64,000 bases of DNA from Xanthobacteraceae bacterium 501b (GCA_000378025.1 KB899087.1:1-64000), one strand, 5' to 3'. Positions 13,001 through 20,227 are shown, numbered from the stretch's first letter. A program made the numbers and translations. The notes: generated by a model not told the origin, from the letters alone.

Positions 13001-16000
13001 CTATTGCCCATGCCTGTCCCCGCCAACGTCAGCGCTTCCGCGCCGATGGTCACGCCACCGGCCACCGCCAAGGTCGCGCCGCTCTCGACCACCGTTCCCG
13101 CCGCTGTGCTGCCAAGCGCGGAATTGTGGGAGGCGGTCAGTGTGCCGGCCGAGACGCGCGTCTCACCGGCATAGGTGTTCGCGCCCGAGAACGCCGCTGT
13201 TCCCGTTCCGATCTTGGTGATCGAAAGGCTTCCGCCCTCGGAATTCTGCAGCACGCCGGAGAAGCTGCTGTTGCGATCATCGGTTCCCAGCGTCAGGGTC
13301 GCGGTGTCGGCGGAGACGGTGCCGCCCCCCGACAGCGCGCCGATCGTCTGCGAGTTGGAGCCGAGGAAAAACTCACCCGCGCTTATGAACACAATGACGG
13401 AATCCGCCAGATCCGCGCTCGCTCCGAGCGTCAGCTTTCCGGCGCTGAGGCTGATCTGGCCCGTGAACGTATTGACGCCCTCGAGGATTTGCTCGCCCGT
13501 CCCGAGTTTCCCGAAGCCGCCCGTGCCCGATATCGTGCCCGAAAAGGTGCTGACGCGGCCGCTCGCCACGGTCACCGTCAAGGCGTTGGCGCCACTCTCG
13601 ACAGTGCCGCTGCCCGAAAGCCCGCCGATCACCTCGGTACTGTTGAGCTGTAGGCTAGCGCCTGAGGCGACAGTGACATTACTGGAATTACCGATCGCAC
13701 TCCCCCCGGCCACGATCAGCCTGCCGGTCTCGATCTCGGTTGCGCCGGAATAGTTGCTGCCGGCATTGCTCAGGGTAAGCGTGCCCGTGCCGATCTTCTT
13801 CAGTCCACCAACCCCGGAAATGGCGCCGGAATAGCTTGTATTCGCGTTATTAGCGCCAATGGAGAGCGCCCCGGTGGTCTGATTCAGCATCACCGCCCCG
13901 GCGCCCGCCAGCCCGCCGATCGTTTCCGCCGCCGCGATCTGCAGCGTCGCGCCCGGGACGCCCGTGATGGTGTTGGAATCCTCGATCGCCGCGCCGCCGT
14001 CGAGGATCAGCCGACCCGCGGTGAGAGTGAGGCCGCCAGTGAAGGTGTTGATACCCGAGAGCGTGAGCGTGCCGGCGCCGATCTTTTCCATGGCTCCGCC
14101 AGCGAGCGGAGCGGAAACGGTCGCCGAGACCGAGGCGCCGACAGCGTCGAGCTTGGCAGCGCCCAGGGTGGACGTCAGGGTCAGCGTATCGCCCGTGACG
14201 GTGTAGCCGGTGGTGAGGAACTGGAGACCCTTTGCCCCCACCGCGCCGTCCGTTGCATCGACCGTGACGGTGCCGGCGGTGCCGGAGAAGATTGCGGTAT
14301 TGGCCGCAGTAGTCCAAGCTTCGCGGGCGGTGCCGGCGGCGTTGGTCCAGTTGAGATGCGTAACATCGGCATCCCAGACGCCGTTTCCGCCTGCGACAGG
14401 CCCGGTGGAACCAGTCTCGCGCGCGCCGTTCCAGTACAGTTCCGGCGATACGATCAGAAGGCGGACGACGCCTGCGGTGGAGGTGTCGAGCGTGTAGCTG
14501 TAGTCGAAGCCGGTTGGCGTCGTGCCGATGGAGAGGCCGGCGCCCGACAGAGTGCCGGAATAGGTAATGAGATTATAGGTGCCGGCAACCATGCCGCCGC
14601 CATTGGTTATGTTCAGTGTACCGTCGAGCGATACATCTGAGGCGATGCGGATGATGCCACCCGCTCGCGGTGCGCGCAGGGAGAGATCGACCACCGCACC
14701 GGCACTGATGACCAGACCACCCGTCGTGGTGGCCAGGGCCGCATTGTTGTTGTTAAGCGCATATACGGCCAGCGTTGCGCCGCTCGCGATGGTCAGCGTC
14801 TGCGTCACCGTCGCCGTGCCGGACCCATCGGTGGGATTGGTAAATGTGGTACCTGCGCCGACCGAAACCGTGCCGGCAATGGCTCCACTCACCATCAGGA
14901 CGCCTGAGGATAGGGTCCAGGGAATATTCGGCGTGGTTTGGGAGCGGGTGCCGTTCAGCGCCCAGGTGCCTGTAGAGTTCACCTCCACGGCCTTGAAACC
15001 GTTATAGGTGCCGCCGATCTGCGTATTGTCGAAGACGCCGCCGGCGCCCGTTAACTTCAAGGTCGAGGACACCACGTCGGGTAATGAACCGACATACGCG
15101 ATGTCTGCATGGGTGACGCCGGAAGTGCCGCCGTTTCCGACCAGTTCCAGGCTGTTCGTGCCGCCGATGAAATAGATGCCGGGCTGCACTCCGCCCAGAT
15201 TGTTGGGACCGCCCCGCGCGACTGCCCCCGGCATCGCGACGATATTCAGGTTGCTTCCACTGATGCCGTAGGAGGGGCCGGTGCCGCCGATGACCTGCGC
15301 CGTGCTGGCAAGCGTCAGAAGGGTTGTCGAACCGTTGCTGTTATCAACGAAAATTCCTACGCCGCCCCGATTGCTACTTGATCCGCCGCGGACGGTGCTT
15401 GCAATAGTGAGGGTGCGATCGGTCGAGGGCGTCAAATACAGCCCCGCGCCGCCTTGCCCGGCAAAGCCACCGCCATAAGACCCCGTCGAGGACCCTCCGC
15501 TTCCGCCCTGGCCGCCGGAGACATTGAATGACAACGTTCCAAGATTGCCGCCGCCGGTGATGATGGCGCCATAGCCACCACCTCCGCCGCCGCCGGTTCC
15601 ATATCCGAGACCGCCATTGCCGCCGCGCCCGCCCGTGACCGCGGTCGTGGGCAGCGCCGCGCCGACATAGCCGTGCTGCCCGCCGCCGCCGCCACCGCCG
15701 CCATAGCCGGCGGATGTGTTCGAACCGCCATTCGCGCCCGCCGCGCCCGGAGTCGCGCCGCCGGCGCCGCCGCCAATGCCGGCCGAGGCGGACCCGCCCG
15801 CGCCACCGGCGCCGCTTGTGCCGCCGCCAGTGCCGCCATTGCCGCCGCCATTCGCACCGCCGGCTGAGCCCGGCCGCGAGGTTCCATTATAACCGGCCGC
15901 ACCGCCGGACCCGGCTGGCCGCGGGCTCTGGGGGCCCGCATTCGCCCCACCGCCGCCGCCGCCGCCGCCCGCGCCGCCACCGCCACCGCCACCCGGCGCG

Positions 16001-16245
16001 CCCTGGCCGCCCTGGCCGCCGGCATATTCGTAGAGGAGCGTCGGGGCCTGGGCGAAGGCGGGAAGCATCTGCCCGACAGCAAAGACCGGGACCAGCGCCG
16101 TCGAAAGGAGCAGGCCGCGCGTCATGGCCGGGCGCGCGCCACGGGCAGGCGGGAGACCCCGCGTATTGCGGTCCGTAACATTGCAGATGACCTTGGAGGC
16201 TTTGACGGCTTCTACGACGGGGCCTGAAACGCGATCACCAGTCAT
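1036..16245 (-). CDS. Giant type V autotransporter with PATR passenger repeats
   Basis: About 5,069 residues from the ATG at 16245; a GTG at 16257 and an ATG at 16125, immediately before the hydrophobic MTRGLLLSTALVPVF segment, are alternative starts. The longer start gives an extended signal region ending near AFAQA. Residues about 75-240 are strongly glycine-rich. The passenger consists of about 36 units of the pattern GAGTLTLTG-NTYSGGTT-GTLQIGDG (passenger-associated transport repeat, predicted beta-helix). Four longer inserts beginning with an aromatic-WNG motif occur near residues 606, 1539, 3066 and 4174. From about residue 4795, LWAEGFGGWGDISG to the terminal SLKF is a complete autotransporter beta-barrel ending in phenylalanine, as required for outer-membrane insertion. 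No protease or lipase motif was seen, so adhesion or biofilm function is inferred. It heads a likely operon with the IalB and SapC genes. Confidence 0.93.
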   Translation of the reverse strand: MTGDRVSGPVVEAVKASKVICNVTDRNTRGLPPARGARPAMTRGLLLSTALVPVFAVGQMLPAFAQAPTLLYEYAGGQGGQGAPGGGGGGGAGGGGGGGGANAGPQSPRPAGSGGAAGYNGTSRPGSAGGANGGGNGGTGGGTSGAGGAGGSASAGIGGGAGGATPGAAGANGGSNTSAGYGGGGGGGGQHGYVGAALPTTAVTGGRGGNGGLGYGTGGGGGGGYGAIITGGGNLGTLSFNVSGGQGGSGGSSTGSYGGGFAGQGGAGLYLTPSTDRTLTIASTVRGGSSSNRGGVGIFVDNSNGSTTLLTLASTAQVIGGTGPSYGISGSNLNIVAMPGAVARGGPNNLGGVQPGIYFIGGTNSLELVGNGGTSGVTHADIAYVGSLPDVVSSTLKLTGAGGVFDNTQIGGTYNGFKAVEVNSTGTWALNGTRSQTTPNIPWTLSSGVLMVSGAIAGTVSVGAGTTFTNPTDGSGTATVTQTLTIASGATLAVYALNNNNAALATTTGGLVISAGAVVDLSLRAPRAGGIIRIASDVSLDGTLNITNGGGMVAGTYNLITYSGTLSGAGLSIGTTPTGFDYSYTLDTSTAGVVRLLIVSPELYWNGARETGSTGPVAGGNGVWDADVTHLNWTNAAGTAREAWTTAANTAIFSGTAGTVTVDATDGAVGAKGLQFLTTGYTVTGDTLTLTSTLGAAKLDAVGASVSATVSAPLAGGAMEKIGAGTLTLSGINTFTGGLTLTAGRLILDGGAAIEDSNTITGVPGATLQIAAAETIGGLAGAGAVMLNQTTGALSIGANNANTSYSGAISGVGGLKKIGTGTLTLSNAGSNYSGATEIETGRLIVAGGSAIGNSSNVTVASGASLQLNSTEVIGGLSGSGTVESGANALTVTVASGRVSTFSGTISGTGGFGKLGTGEQILEGVNTFTGQISLSAGKLTLGASADLADSVIVFISAGEFFLGSNSQTIGALSGGGTVSADTATLTLGTDDRNSSFSGVLQNSEGGSLSITKIGTGTAAFSGANTYAGETRVSAGTLTASHNSALGSTAAGTVVESGATLAVAGGVTIGAEALTLAGTGMGNSGALTTSGTGVSRFGGAITLAGNTLISIQAGTSLVLTGAVSGTNVDLSLGGSGGGAGIFTRSLSLGTGSVTVSGLQWEFDAANDYSGLTTINSGMLYVAHSGALGSTSSGTIVNSGGALILGPNVAVGAEALSLAGIGDAGALRADGANTSYAGAITLTENATIGVGPVSATAALTLSGGITGSGKNLTLLGSGTGTISADIATGTGTVTKQGAGTWILSAGNSYTGDTIIAAGTLRIGAGGNTGSVDSAAIQNNAALIFNRSNTISYDGAISGSGTVEQAGSGILILTGAQAYTGTTTVSSGTLRLGDAGVNGSLAGDLSVASGGTFAVDMTGASTSTVSGAVTVEAGGTVQALSGVSLLTASGSLDFQAGATLDMTLGAPTLTAAITAGTLTLNGTLDITTAAGFTSGTYLLIEYAVLSGTPGMTIGTAPEDSLFTIDTSTAGQVNLLVVAGQFWNGTSAGGGIIGGTGVWTARPTATNWTESSGTSADPWKGGLAIFAGGTGNDEVVVDGTAGAIATQGMLFRSTGYMVSGDAITLAALSGQTRIGVNAGMTATIGAALIGATGLQKTGDGTLILSGQNGYAGGTTISAGILQFGNGISNGAPGGGGIVNNAAVAFNIVDATQITFGDVISGTGTLAKYGAGTLSLTGANTYGGATSVFAGTLSISNASYTGAVTVYSSGTLDLSANASTTFSNAISGAGTLSLTKTTASAVTTTLTGAIAVGQVVLDGASLQIGNGTTGSLSASTVTTGLNTVLTFNLPGSYTFTGLISGDGAVRHAGTGTLVLTADNTYSGGTTNTNGVLQVGSGGSTGAFGTGDVANTGGVLAFNRTGTLAYGGAISGGRLTVEGGGTLSLSGNSTLSANAAAISIAAGSTLEVTGGSLHASGVAGVNIVNSGTLEFDIGAEPGIAYELSSDVSGNGKIVKNGTGRYVALYGAIDQSGGIEINAGLLIVGFNTTASLTGDVLINGGDFAFNRLNAYTYSGNVTHNGAGGQFGVGGASIAASVTTVLGTIDPGLGSYISNATLQLGDGTSMAGRIVGNVSTSYLGMAGRLAINHNANEVFANVVSGTGFLHQMGGASGAEVKVTLTGANTWSGSTIIDQYSILQVGDGILNGVVDTAGVMGNVTNDGALIFNQPDAFTLTGIVSGGGSLTKTGAGTLTLTNASTYTGGTKVSGGTLQIGDGVSTNAGIAGDVLNNAALVFNLVGSTTQSGDISGIGSVEKRGTGTLTLVGDISVGGMVTVTAGTLQLGDGTSAGKGSRTGDISVAAGAVLAFNRPDTVYSYQNVISGQGSVRLLGDGTVTFTNANTYAGDTVIAGGGGLVLGGSDGSVVGNIVTSDAGVAGTVSFNRSGTQTYAGAISGTGQVEHRGAGTLVLTGANRWTGGTTIGSTSTLQIGNGTAMGVDTSAAGVMGHIANAGVLVFDQSSDFTYGGVLSGAGSLIARGAATLTLVGANSWTGGTTIEAGATLQIGNGLSNGLDSVTAGVMGAVSNAGALVFDTNGTVTSSSAITGAGRLAKRGTGTLVLSGTNGWTGGTTIDGGTLQIGDGTGAASLLGDVANEATLILTNAAANIDTYAGVISGSGTLTKAGAGTLILSANQTYQGLTAVTGGILAIGSGTAGMIAGDVALSGGDLAFDRSNSATYAGAISGSGTVSVRGGGTVIVTGDSSFTGSVIVSGGSTLQVGAGLAAGWFDSGSVVTDGGTVGTAGILSFNRSDDVAFASVISGTGSVLKEGAGTLTLTGTNSYSGGTTVSSGTLVVGDGTTNGAIAGAVALNGGTLVFDRNDAVLAGGPITGAGALVQRGTGTLFLSGANSAGGGTTVSAGTLAILDGVSLVSNVTVKSGATLTGEISGASGGSISGTVTVESGGTLRAAPTGSAGTYGLSMTALTLQRGAHLSVVLGSDNGNAVISAETVTLGGVLDVTNGGAMALGVYRILDYSTLAANTGLVLGSTPTNFSYEIQETPGQVNLAVMDGSFLYWNGTTTAPDPDRTITGGAGTWADDVTSTNWLTRQLNQSVPWTGVQAIFAGSSGLVSVDGTVSVTAMQFMVDGYQVVDGAITLNYGSGQTQIRVGDGTQGGASFVATIASVLQGETGMEKTDLGTLVLTGTNTYSGGTTITQGTLQIGNGGTTGSILGDVVNNGTLAFDRQDTLTFGGDISGSGALVKSGAGTLELTGTNSFAGTTTVKTGLLRISGGTSLSDTASTTIAAGARLELANGDETIGGLDGAGRVSLNAYRLTVSGAADSLFSGEIEGTGGLGKSGAGVLTLAGLNTYSGGTNVSGGTVRIAEGGSLGTGTLTVAGTGTVQASASFTIHDDVVLNQVAGTGGGTFLVDDTRQLTLTGNVSGAGSLTKSGVGTLLIQGTNSASGTTNVAAGTLIAQGGSAIGDMSAVTVAAGAQLILRPTSVMEKVGSIAGGGSLVLNGANLETGGDNSGTLFSGIISGAGGLTKTGTGTLTLTGANSFAGATTVAGGTLTVGGGASLSDSAALTVVAGAQLVLSDADETVGSLAGGGNVALNGHCLTAGGDGSSTSYSGAVTGGCLVKTGAGTLTLAGTGSTADVRVEAGEIQLSTSGALGSGTLALEGAATLRASESLTLSTAISLAEAGGAGGGTFTVDDSKTLTLTGGIGGTGALTKSGSGTLAIGGNTYSGATTVAAGTLEISGGASLSNTARLTVASGAALTLTDANETVGSLAGGGDVALGAYCLITGGDGTSSTFSGAVSGTGCLSKTGAGTLTLTGTSTHSGGTTISGGTVQVSAAAALGSGPLALEGSGTLRASETFIYASAVSLTPAAGVGGGTFEVDDSKTLTLTGAITGLGDLAKTGTGTLIISGTNSASGATKVDEGILIAEGGQALGDASAVSVAMGAQLILRPSGATETVGSIAGSGALVLEGANLATGGDNSSTSFDGVISGTGGLTKSGTGTLTLAGDNTYTGDTTVSGGGLAVTGSLDGDVYVQNLATLSGTGSIAKTVHVLDGGTLAGGPGAGLTMGGLDLAAAATVSVSLGAPSEDTVFTVNGDVTLDGTLKVTQTAGFGVGVYRIINYTGALTDNGMEVSPLTGGLLGGVQTSIANQVNLLVEGVDTPILFWNGANTTATQTVLGGTGTWTAGSQTNWINASGTIPQGWNGAFAVFQGSPGTVTVDNTDGQVSATGLQFVETGYVVSGGALLLAGEAPVIRVGDGTEAGASSVATIASVLTGTNGLEKADYGTLVLTGTNTYTGGTTISGGTLQIGDGGSTGSILGDVVNNAVLAFDRDDDATMAGAISGSGALVQAGEGTLYLTGVNTSTGGITIEAGTLRVDAASALGSGGLIVGTYGTLRASSSFSYGGAVVLGVPNPLARPSSSAGTIEVDSAQGLTLSGVISGTAGLTKTGDGLLILTGTNTYAGVTTISAGTLQIGDGGTTGSIAGDVVNNASLVFNRSDTYAFTGAITGSGEVTFTGGGTVLFSAPYTGAVTVDESTVQLASGSSTASTFTVNEGGVLGGTASIGGLIVNEGGIVGPGTSPGTLTVNGPVTFNAGAVYQVDVTAAGGHDLITATGAVTLSAQASVEVLATSGRYPSTSTITILSTSSTVTGTFGSVTSDFAFLAPELTYDAQNVYLTLVYNGFNFVDYAHTPNQANVAVSAQALGTGNAVYEAIFALPESAVAPALDQLSGEAYASAQTVIQQQSIYLRDAVGSRLRQSLTAPSAGALSYAAKAAGPATAQLAQGFTPTLWAEGFGGWGDISGNGNAASVNTTVGGVFGGIDVAVLDQLRVGLVGGYSRTSFDIDGRSSQGTMDNYDIGLYAGAQFDALALRGGASYTWHDISVSRSVVFPGFYGANDGDYTLGTTQLFGEIGYDLSVGAYAFEPFAGLAYVHISGDSFTESGTLASALAVDGASQGTFYSTLGVRAATSFTVAGRTLTTSATLGWQHAFGDTTSTADMLFATGGANPFTIRGVPIAQDVALVGLGLGYQLSDSAELQLNYAGQLADQTNQNTFSAQFSLKF
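2640..14110 (-). repeat. Array of about 36 PATR-encoding repeats in four modules
   Basis: Within the autotransporter gene the motif K-x-G-x-GTL-x-L-x-G followed by NTYSGGTT-like residues recurs about 36 times by my own count, at irregular spacing. The repeats are divergent at DNA level, but some stretches stay close: 3249-3391 and 6570-6710 encode almost the same block (SILGDVVNN, TLQIG, GTLVLTGTNTY). The array is cut into modules by the WNG inserts at about 14430, 11637, 7060 and 3732. Expansion by unequal recombination is the likely origin. Confidence 0.8.
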
Positions 16246-17100
16246 GCCTGATCCCACAATTTACTCGGCGGCTCGACAAAGCTGATCCGCGTGCCGTGAA
16301 ACGAAATAAATCCGCGCGGGAAACCCGGCCGGGCAGCCCCAACGTCACTCAATTGCGAAGCTCAAGAAGGCGTAGAAAATTCCGGCGACGGAGTTCGATC
16401 ACCAGTGGCAGCTCCCGTTGAAACAGGAGGGTGGTTAGACGATCGCTTCGCACTTTGCCGAGTAACACACGGCAAACGCCGGCTATTACATAACCTTACG
16501 CAGTAAACTCTTGACCTGATGCCGGTTCTATGGAGGGGCAGTTGTCCGCCTCATCTCCCGCCGAGGAACCTCTGGACTAGCGCCAGCCAGCAGCCTGTCC
16601 TTACCGAGGAGACCGGCATCGCCGATGCGCTTCCATTTCCGGCAGGTCGCACAGGGTGTCAACGCCGACGTGACTGACGAAGCTCCATGCGCGAGCGTGT
16701 CAGCCGTGTCCCTCGCTCCACACGGCAGGGATGTCGCACCACCTTTTGTGCGGATGTTGAGCGCGCTGTCGCTGCGAGAGGCTCCGCGCCTCGGCGCGCC
16801 GCTGATCGCGGCGCGCGCTTGCGCGAGATGTCGATGATGGGCGCGCTGATGGGAATGCTGACCCTCAAGGGGAGGGTAGGGCCGTGGCGGCTGGTGGGAT
16901 GCGGCGTGCTTATCCCAAGCGTCATTGTGCTTGCGGCAGCATGAATTCGGGCGCGAGCCAAGGCAGGCGGCACGAGAAGGCGAACCGCTAGCATCCAAGC
17001 TTGCGGGCAGCGGGATGTGCGCGGCCGAAGAGGGAGCTGGGCGCGCCAAAGTCTGAAGATGTTGACCCGTTGCTGCCCTCTCAGCGTGCCCCTACTAACG
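16246..17100. other. Gene-poor stretch upstream of the autotransporter
   Basis: About 855 bases with no convincing gene. It must contain the autotransporter promoter, since the gene reads leftward from 16245, but I could not fix -35 and -10 boxes. Small frames around 16528-17049 have no recognisable domain and biased, arginine/serine-rich translations, so I treat them as chance. The right border is the terminal inverted repeat of the IS1182-like element. Confidence 0.5.
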
Positions 17101-18659
17101 TCCGCTTTGCGCCGATGTCGTTGAAAAAGTCGGCATTGCTGGGGGTATGAAGTCCTGATTCAGTCTCCTCAGATGGAGGACGGCGCGATGATGGGCGAGC
17201 GGCTGGCAGTGCAGGAGGTGCTGTTCTACGAGTTCAGCCTGGAGCGCCACGTCCCGGCCGATCATTGGGTGCGCGGCATCGATCGGTTCGTTGATCTTTC
17301 CGAGATTCGCACACATCTGCGGCCGTTCTACAGCGAGATGGGACGGCCCTCCATCGATCCGGAGTTGATGATCCGGATGCTCCTCATTGGCTACTGCTTC
17401 GGGATCCGCTCCGAGCGCCGCCTATGCGAGGAGGTCCATCTGAACCTCGCCTATCGCTGGTTCTGCCGGCTCGGGTTGGAGGGCAGCGTGCCCGACCATT
17501 CCACCTTTTCGAAGAACCGCCATGGCCGTTTCCGCGAGAGCGATCTCCTGCGCGAGCTGTTCGAGGCGACCGTCCGGCGTTGCATAGCGGAGGAGCTGGT
17601 CGGCGGCGAAGGCTTCGCGGTCGATGCCAGCCTGATCAAGGCCGATGCCAACAAGCAGCGCTCGGCTGATGGCTCCGAGCCGGTCGATTGGGACGATCTC
17701 GCCCGGACGCATCGACCGGTGCGCGAGTATCTCGACACGCTGGATGAAGCCGCCTGGGGCGCGGCCAGCGAAACGAAGCCGAAGTTCGTCTCGCGCTCCG
17801 ATCCGGCGGCGCAATGGCCCGGCGCTTTGAAGGGCCATGCCTTCTTCGCCTACGCCACCAACTATCTCATCGACCTCGACCACGCCGTCATCGTCGATGT
17901 CGAGGCCAGCCGCGCGATCCGGCAGGCCGAGCTCGGCTCGGCCCGCACCATGCTCGACCGAACGCGGGAGCGCTTTGGCCTCTGGCCGGCGAAGCTCGCC
18001 GCCGACAGCGCCTATGGCTCGGCCGAGAACCTCGCCTGGCTGGTGCATGAGCGCGGGATCGAGCCGCACATCCCGGTCTTCGACAAATCCCAGCGCAGCG
18101 ACGGCACCTACAGCCGTTCCGACTTCGCCTACGACCACGACCGCGACCTATATATCTGCCCGGCCGGGAAGGAGTTGAGGCAGCGCCAGAAGGTCTATCG
18201 AACCGAGCGCCCGTTCGTCGATGAGAACGGCATGATGCGCTACCACGCCAGCAAACTTGCCTGTGACGCCTGCTCGCTGAAGCCGCAGTGCTGCCCCAAC
18301 ACCCCGGCCCGCAAGATCTTGCGCTCGATCCACGAAGGTGCCCGCGACATGGCCAGGGACATCGCTCAGACCGACGCCTATGCCGTCTCACGGCGCGAGC
18401 GGAAGAAGGTCGAGATGCTCTTCGCCCACCTCAAGCGCATCCTGAAGCTCGACCGGCTGCGCCTGCGGGGACCAAACGGCGCAAGAGACGAGTTCCACCT
18501 CGCCGCGGCAGCCCAGAACCTCAGGAAACTCGCCAAGCTCCTGCCGAACGGACCGCAGATCAGACCAGCATGAGACGCCGAGGCCCAATTGGCCAAATCC
18601 GACACCGGCCAGCGGCGCTCTCCAAGGCGACTTTTTCAACGACATCCGCCAGAAGCGGA
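17101..18659 (+). mobile_element. IS1182-like insertion sequence, complete
   Basis: About 1,559 bases. The ends are imperfect inverted repeats of about 34 bases: 17101-17134 against 18626-18659 read on the other strand. Both start TCCGCTT and share the identical core GATGTCGTTGAAAAAGTCG. They enclose a single intact transposase gene. I could not identify a target duplication in the flanks (CTACTAACG on the left, AGGTCGCTG on the right), so the exact outer boundary may be a few bases off. The element is apparently intact and could still be active. Confidence 0.8.
17173..18573 (+). CDS. IS1182-family transposase
   Basis: A 466-residue DDE-type transposase with no frameshift. The N-terminal part (SLERHVPADHWVRGIDRFVD, then GRPSIDPELMIRMLLIGYCF and RSERRLCEEVHLNLAYRWF) is the usual N-terminal domain of this family. 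The middle holds HSTFSKNR and the first catalytic Asp region FAVDASLIKADAN; LAADSAYGSAENLAWL supplies the second Asp. The C-terminal part includes a cysteine-rich block (CDACSLKPQCCP) and RRERKKVEMLFAHLKRIL with the likely catalytic Glu. Length and domain order match IS1182 elements, related to the IS5 group. The first ATG at 17173 lies about 40 bases inside the left repeat; a second at 17188 is also possible. No other gene is carried. Confidence 0.92.
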   Translation: MEDGAMMGERLAVQEVLFYEFSLERHVPADHWVRGIDRFVDLSEIRTHLRPFYSEMGRPSIDPELMIRMLLIGYCFGIRSERRLCEEVHLNLAYRWFCRLGLEGSVPDHSTFSKNRHGRFRESDLLRELFEATVRRCIAEELVGGEGFAVDASLIKADANKQRSADGSEPVDWDDLARTHRPVREYLDTLDEAAWGAASETKPKFVSRSDPAAQWPGALKGHAFFAYATNYLIDLDHAVIVDVEASRAIRQAELGSARTMLDRTRERFGLWPAKLAADSAYGSAENLAWLVHERGIEPHIPVFDKSQRSDGTYSRSDFAYDHDRDLYICPAGKELRQRQKVYRTERPFVDENGMMRYHASKLACDACSLKPQCCPNTPARKILRSIHEGARDMARDIAQTDAYAVSRRERKKVEMLFAHLKRILKLDRLRLRGPNGARDEFHLAAAAQNLRKLAKLLPNGPQIRPA

Positions 18660-19093
18660 AGGTCGCTGCTATGATGACGAATCGCCGGTTTGAGGCCGAC
18701 TTCAGACCGTCTGCTAATAGGCGCGTACCGCGACTGGCGGACGTTTGTCTGCCGACCCAAATGTCGACACACGGCAACTTAGCGATCGGCAAGGCCGCCC
18801 CCCCCAATGCGGGCGTCCGATCGATGTCGGATTTAAGTTCGCTCGGCGAAGGGCAAAGCACTACAAATCGCCTTTTGGATACTGCACTGGGTTCGCGATC
18901 TTGGAGCGAACAGCTTCCTGCACTGAGCAGCCAGCCGGCTAGTCTCACGATTAGACGGCGCGCACACGGTAGTGCGGCACGTTGCGCGCCGTCCGCTGCA
19001 ACTTTCAGATAGCGTGATACTTAAGAGAGGAGTTGAGTTCTCTGCGGACAACCGGTAGACGACGCGGCTCATTTTCACTCTCAGACTGCGTCA
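18660..19093. other. Gene-poor flank of the IS element
   Basis: About 430 bases between the IS right end and the stop codon of the acyl-CoA dehydrogenase. Short frames here overlap each other and show no domain. No hairpin with a T-run was seen behind the dehydrogenase. It looks like old, degraded sequence. Confidence 0.45.
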
Positions 19094-20227
19094 TCAAGAT
19101 TTAAGTATCTCTCGCGCGATGATGGTCCGCTGGATCTGGTTCGTGCCCTCGTAGATCTGCGTGATCTTCGCGTCGCGATAGAGCCGCTCGACTTCGAAGC
19201 CCCGAATGTAACCGCTGCCGCCAAAGATCTGCACCGCGTTGGCGGTCTGTGCGACGGCGATGTCGGAGGCGAAGCACTTCGCCATCGAGCAGGCCATGGT
19301 GGCGGGCTCGCCGGCATCGAATTTCTGCGCGGCGTCGTGGATCAGGAGGCGCGCGGCGGCGATGTCCTTGGCCATGTCGGCCAGCATCCACTGGATGCCC
19401 TGGAACTCGGCGATGGTCTGGCCGAACTGTTTGCGGGTCTTGGCGTAATCGACCGCCGCCTCAAGGCCGGCCTGCGCGATGCCGAGCGCGAGCGCCGCGA
19501 TGCCGATGCGGCCCTTGTCGAGCACGCTCATCATGATGTGGAAGCCGCGACCCTCGACTCCGAGCACAGAATCGCCGGGCAGAACGACATTGTCGAAGGT
19601 GAGCCCGCCGACCTGCGAGGCGCGCTGGCCCATCTTGTGTTCCTTTGGCCCGCGGGTCACGCCCGGCAAATTGAGGTCCACGACGAAGATGCTCATGCCG
19701 CGCTTGCCGGCCGCCTTGTCGGTGCGCGCCAGCACGAAGCCGACATCGGCGAGCGGCGCGTTCTGGATCCACAGCTTGCCGCCGTTCAGCACCCAGCCAT
19801 CCGCCGTGCGCTCGGCGACGGTGCGGATGCCGGATACGTCGGTGCCGGCTTCGGCTTCCGTGATACAGTAGGCGACGCGCTTGCGACCGGCCATGACCTC
19901 ACTGAGCCATGTCTCGCGCTGCGCCGGCGTGCCGTGGGCGGAGAGCAGCGTGCAGCCGAGTTCGACGAGGCCGCACTGATCGGCCACCGACGAATAGCCC
20001 TTGGAGAGTTCCTCCATTACCAGTGCATAGCCGAGTGCGTCGAAGCCGGCACCATCATGCTCGGGCGGCACGGTGATGCCGAACAGGCCGAGGCGGCCCA
20101 TTTCCTTGTAGATCTCGGCGGGGAAGCGCTCGTCGCGGTCGAGTTCCTCGGCGAGCGGGCGGACGACCTCCTGCGCGAAGCGGCGGGCCATGTCGCGGAT
20201 CTGCACATGGGTTTCGGACAAGGACAT
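19094..20227 (-). CDS. Acyl-CoA dehydrogenase
   Basis: A 377-residue flavoenzyme that introduces an alpha-beta double bond into an acyl-CoA and passes electrons to ETF. The full family layout is present: helical N-terminus (EVVRPLAEELDRDERFPAEIYKEMGRLG), the substrate/FAD segment YCITEAEAGTDVSG, the middle beta domain with LNGGKLWIQNAPLADV, and the C-terminal helical domain with RKQFGQTIAEFQGIQWMLADM and QIFGGSGYIRGFEVERLYRD. The catalytic base is Glu360 in QIYEGTNQIQR, where medium- and short-chain enzymes have it. Chain length and branching of the substrate cannot be read from sequence. The gene follows the TetR gene in the same direction and has its own operator at 20253-20266, matching the one before etfBA; its electron acceptor genes are therefore probably co-regulated. 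Confidence 0.93.
   Translation of the reverse strand: MSLSETHVQIRDMARRFAQEVVRPLAEELDRDERFPAEIYKEMGRLGLFGITVPPEHDGAGFDALGYALVMEELSKGYSSVADQCGLVELGCTLLSAHGTPAQRETWLSEVMAGRKRVAYCITEAEAGTDVSGIRTVAERTADGWVLNGGKLWIQNAPLADVGFVLARTDKAAGKRGMSIFVVDLNLPGVTRGPKEHKMGQRASQVGGLTFDNVVLPGDSVLGVEGRGFHIMMSVLDKGRIGIAALALGIAQAGLEAAVDYAKTRKQFGQTIAEFQGIQWMLADMAKDIAAARLLIHDAAQKFDAGEPATMACSMAKCFASDIAVAQTANAVQIFGGSGYIRGFEVERLYRDAKITQIYEGTNQIQRTIIAREILKS

Noticed and set aside
15640-16020. CRISPR-like or tandem DNA repeat in the G/C-rich tract
   Set aside because: The regularity comes from glycine codons in the autotransporter N-terminus; there are no constant repeats with unique spacers.
16528-17049. 173-codon minus-strand frame left of the IS1182-like element
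   Set aside because: No ribosome site, no recognisable domain, and unlike neighbouring genes in composition.
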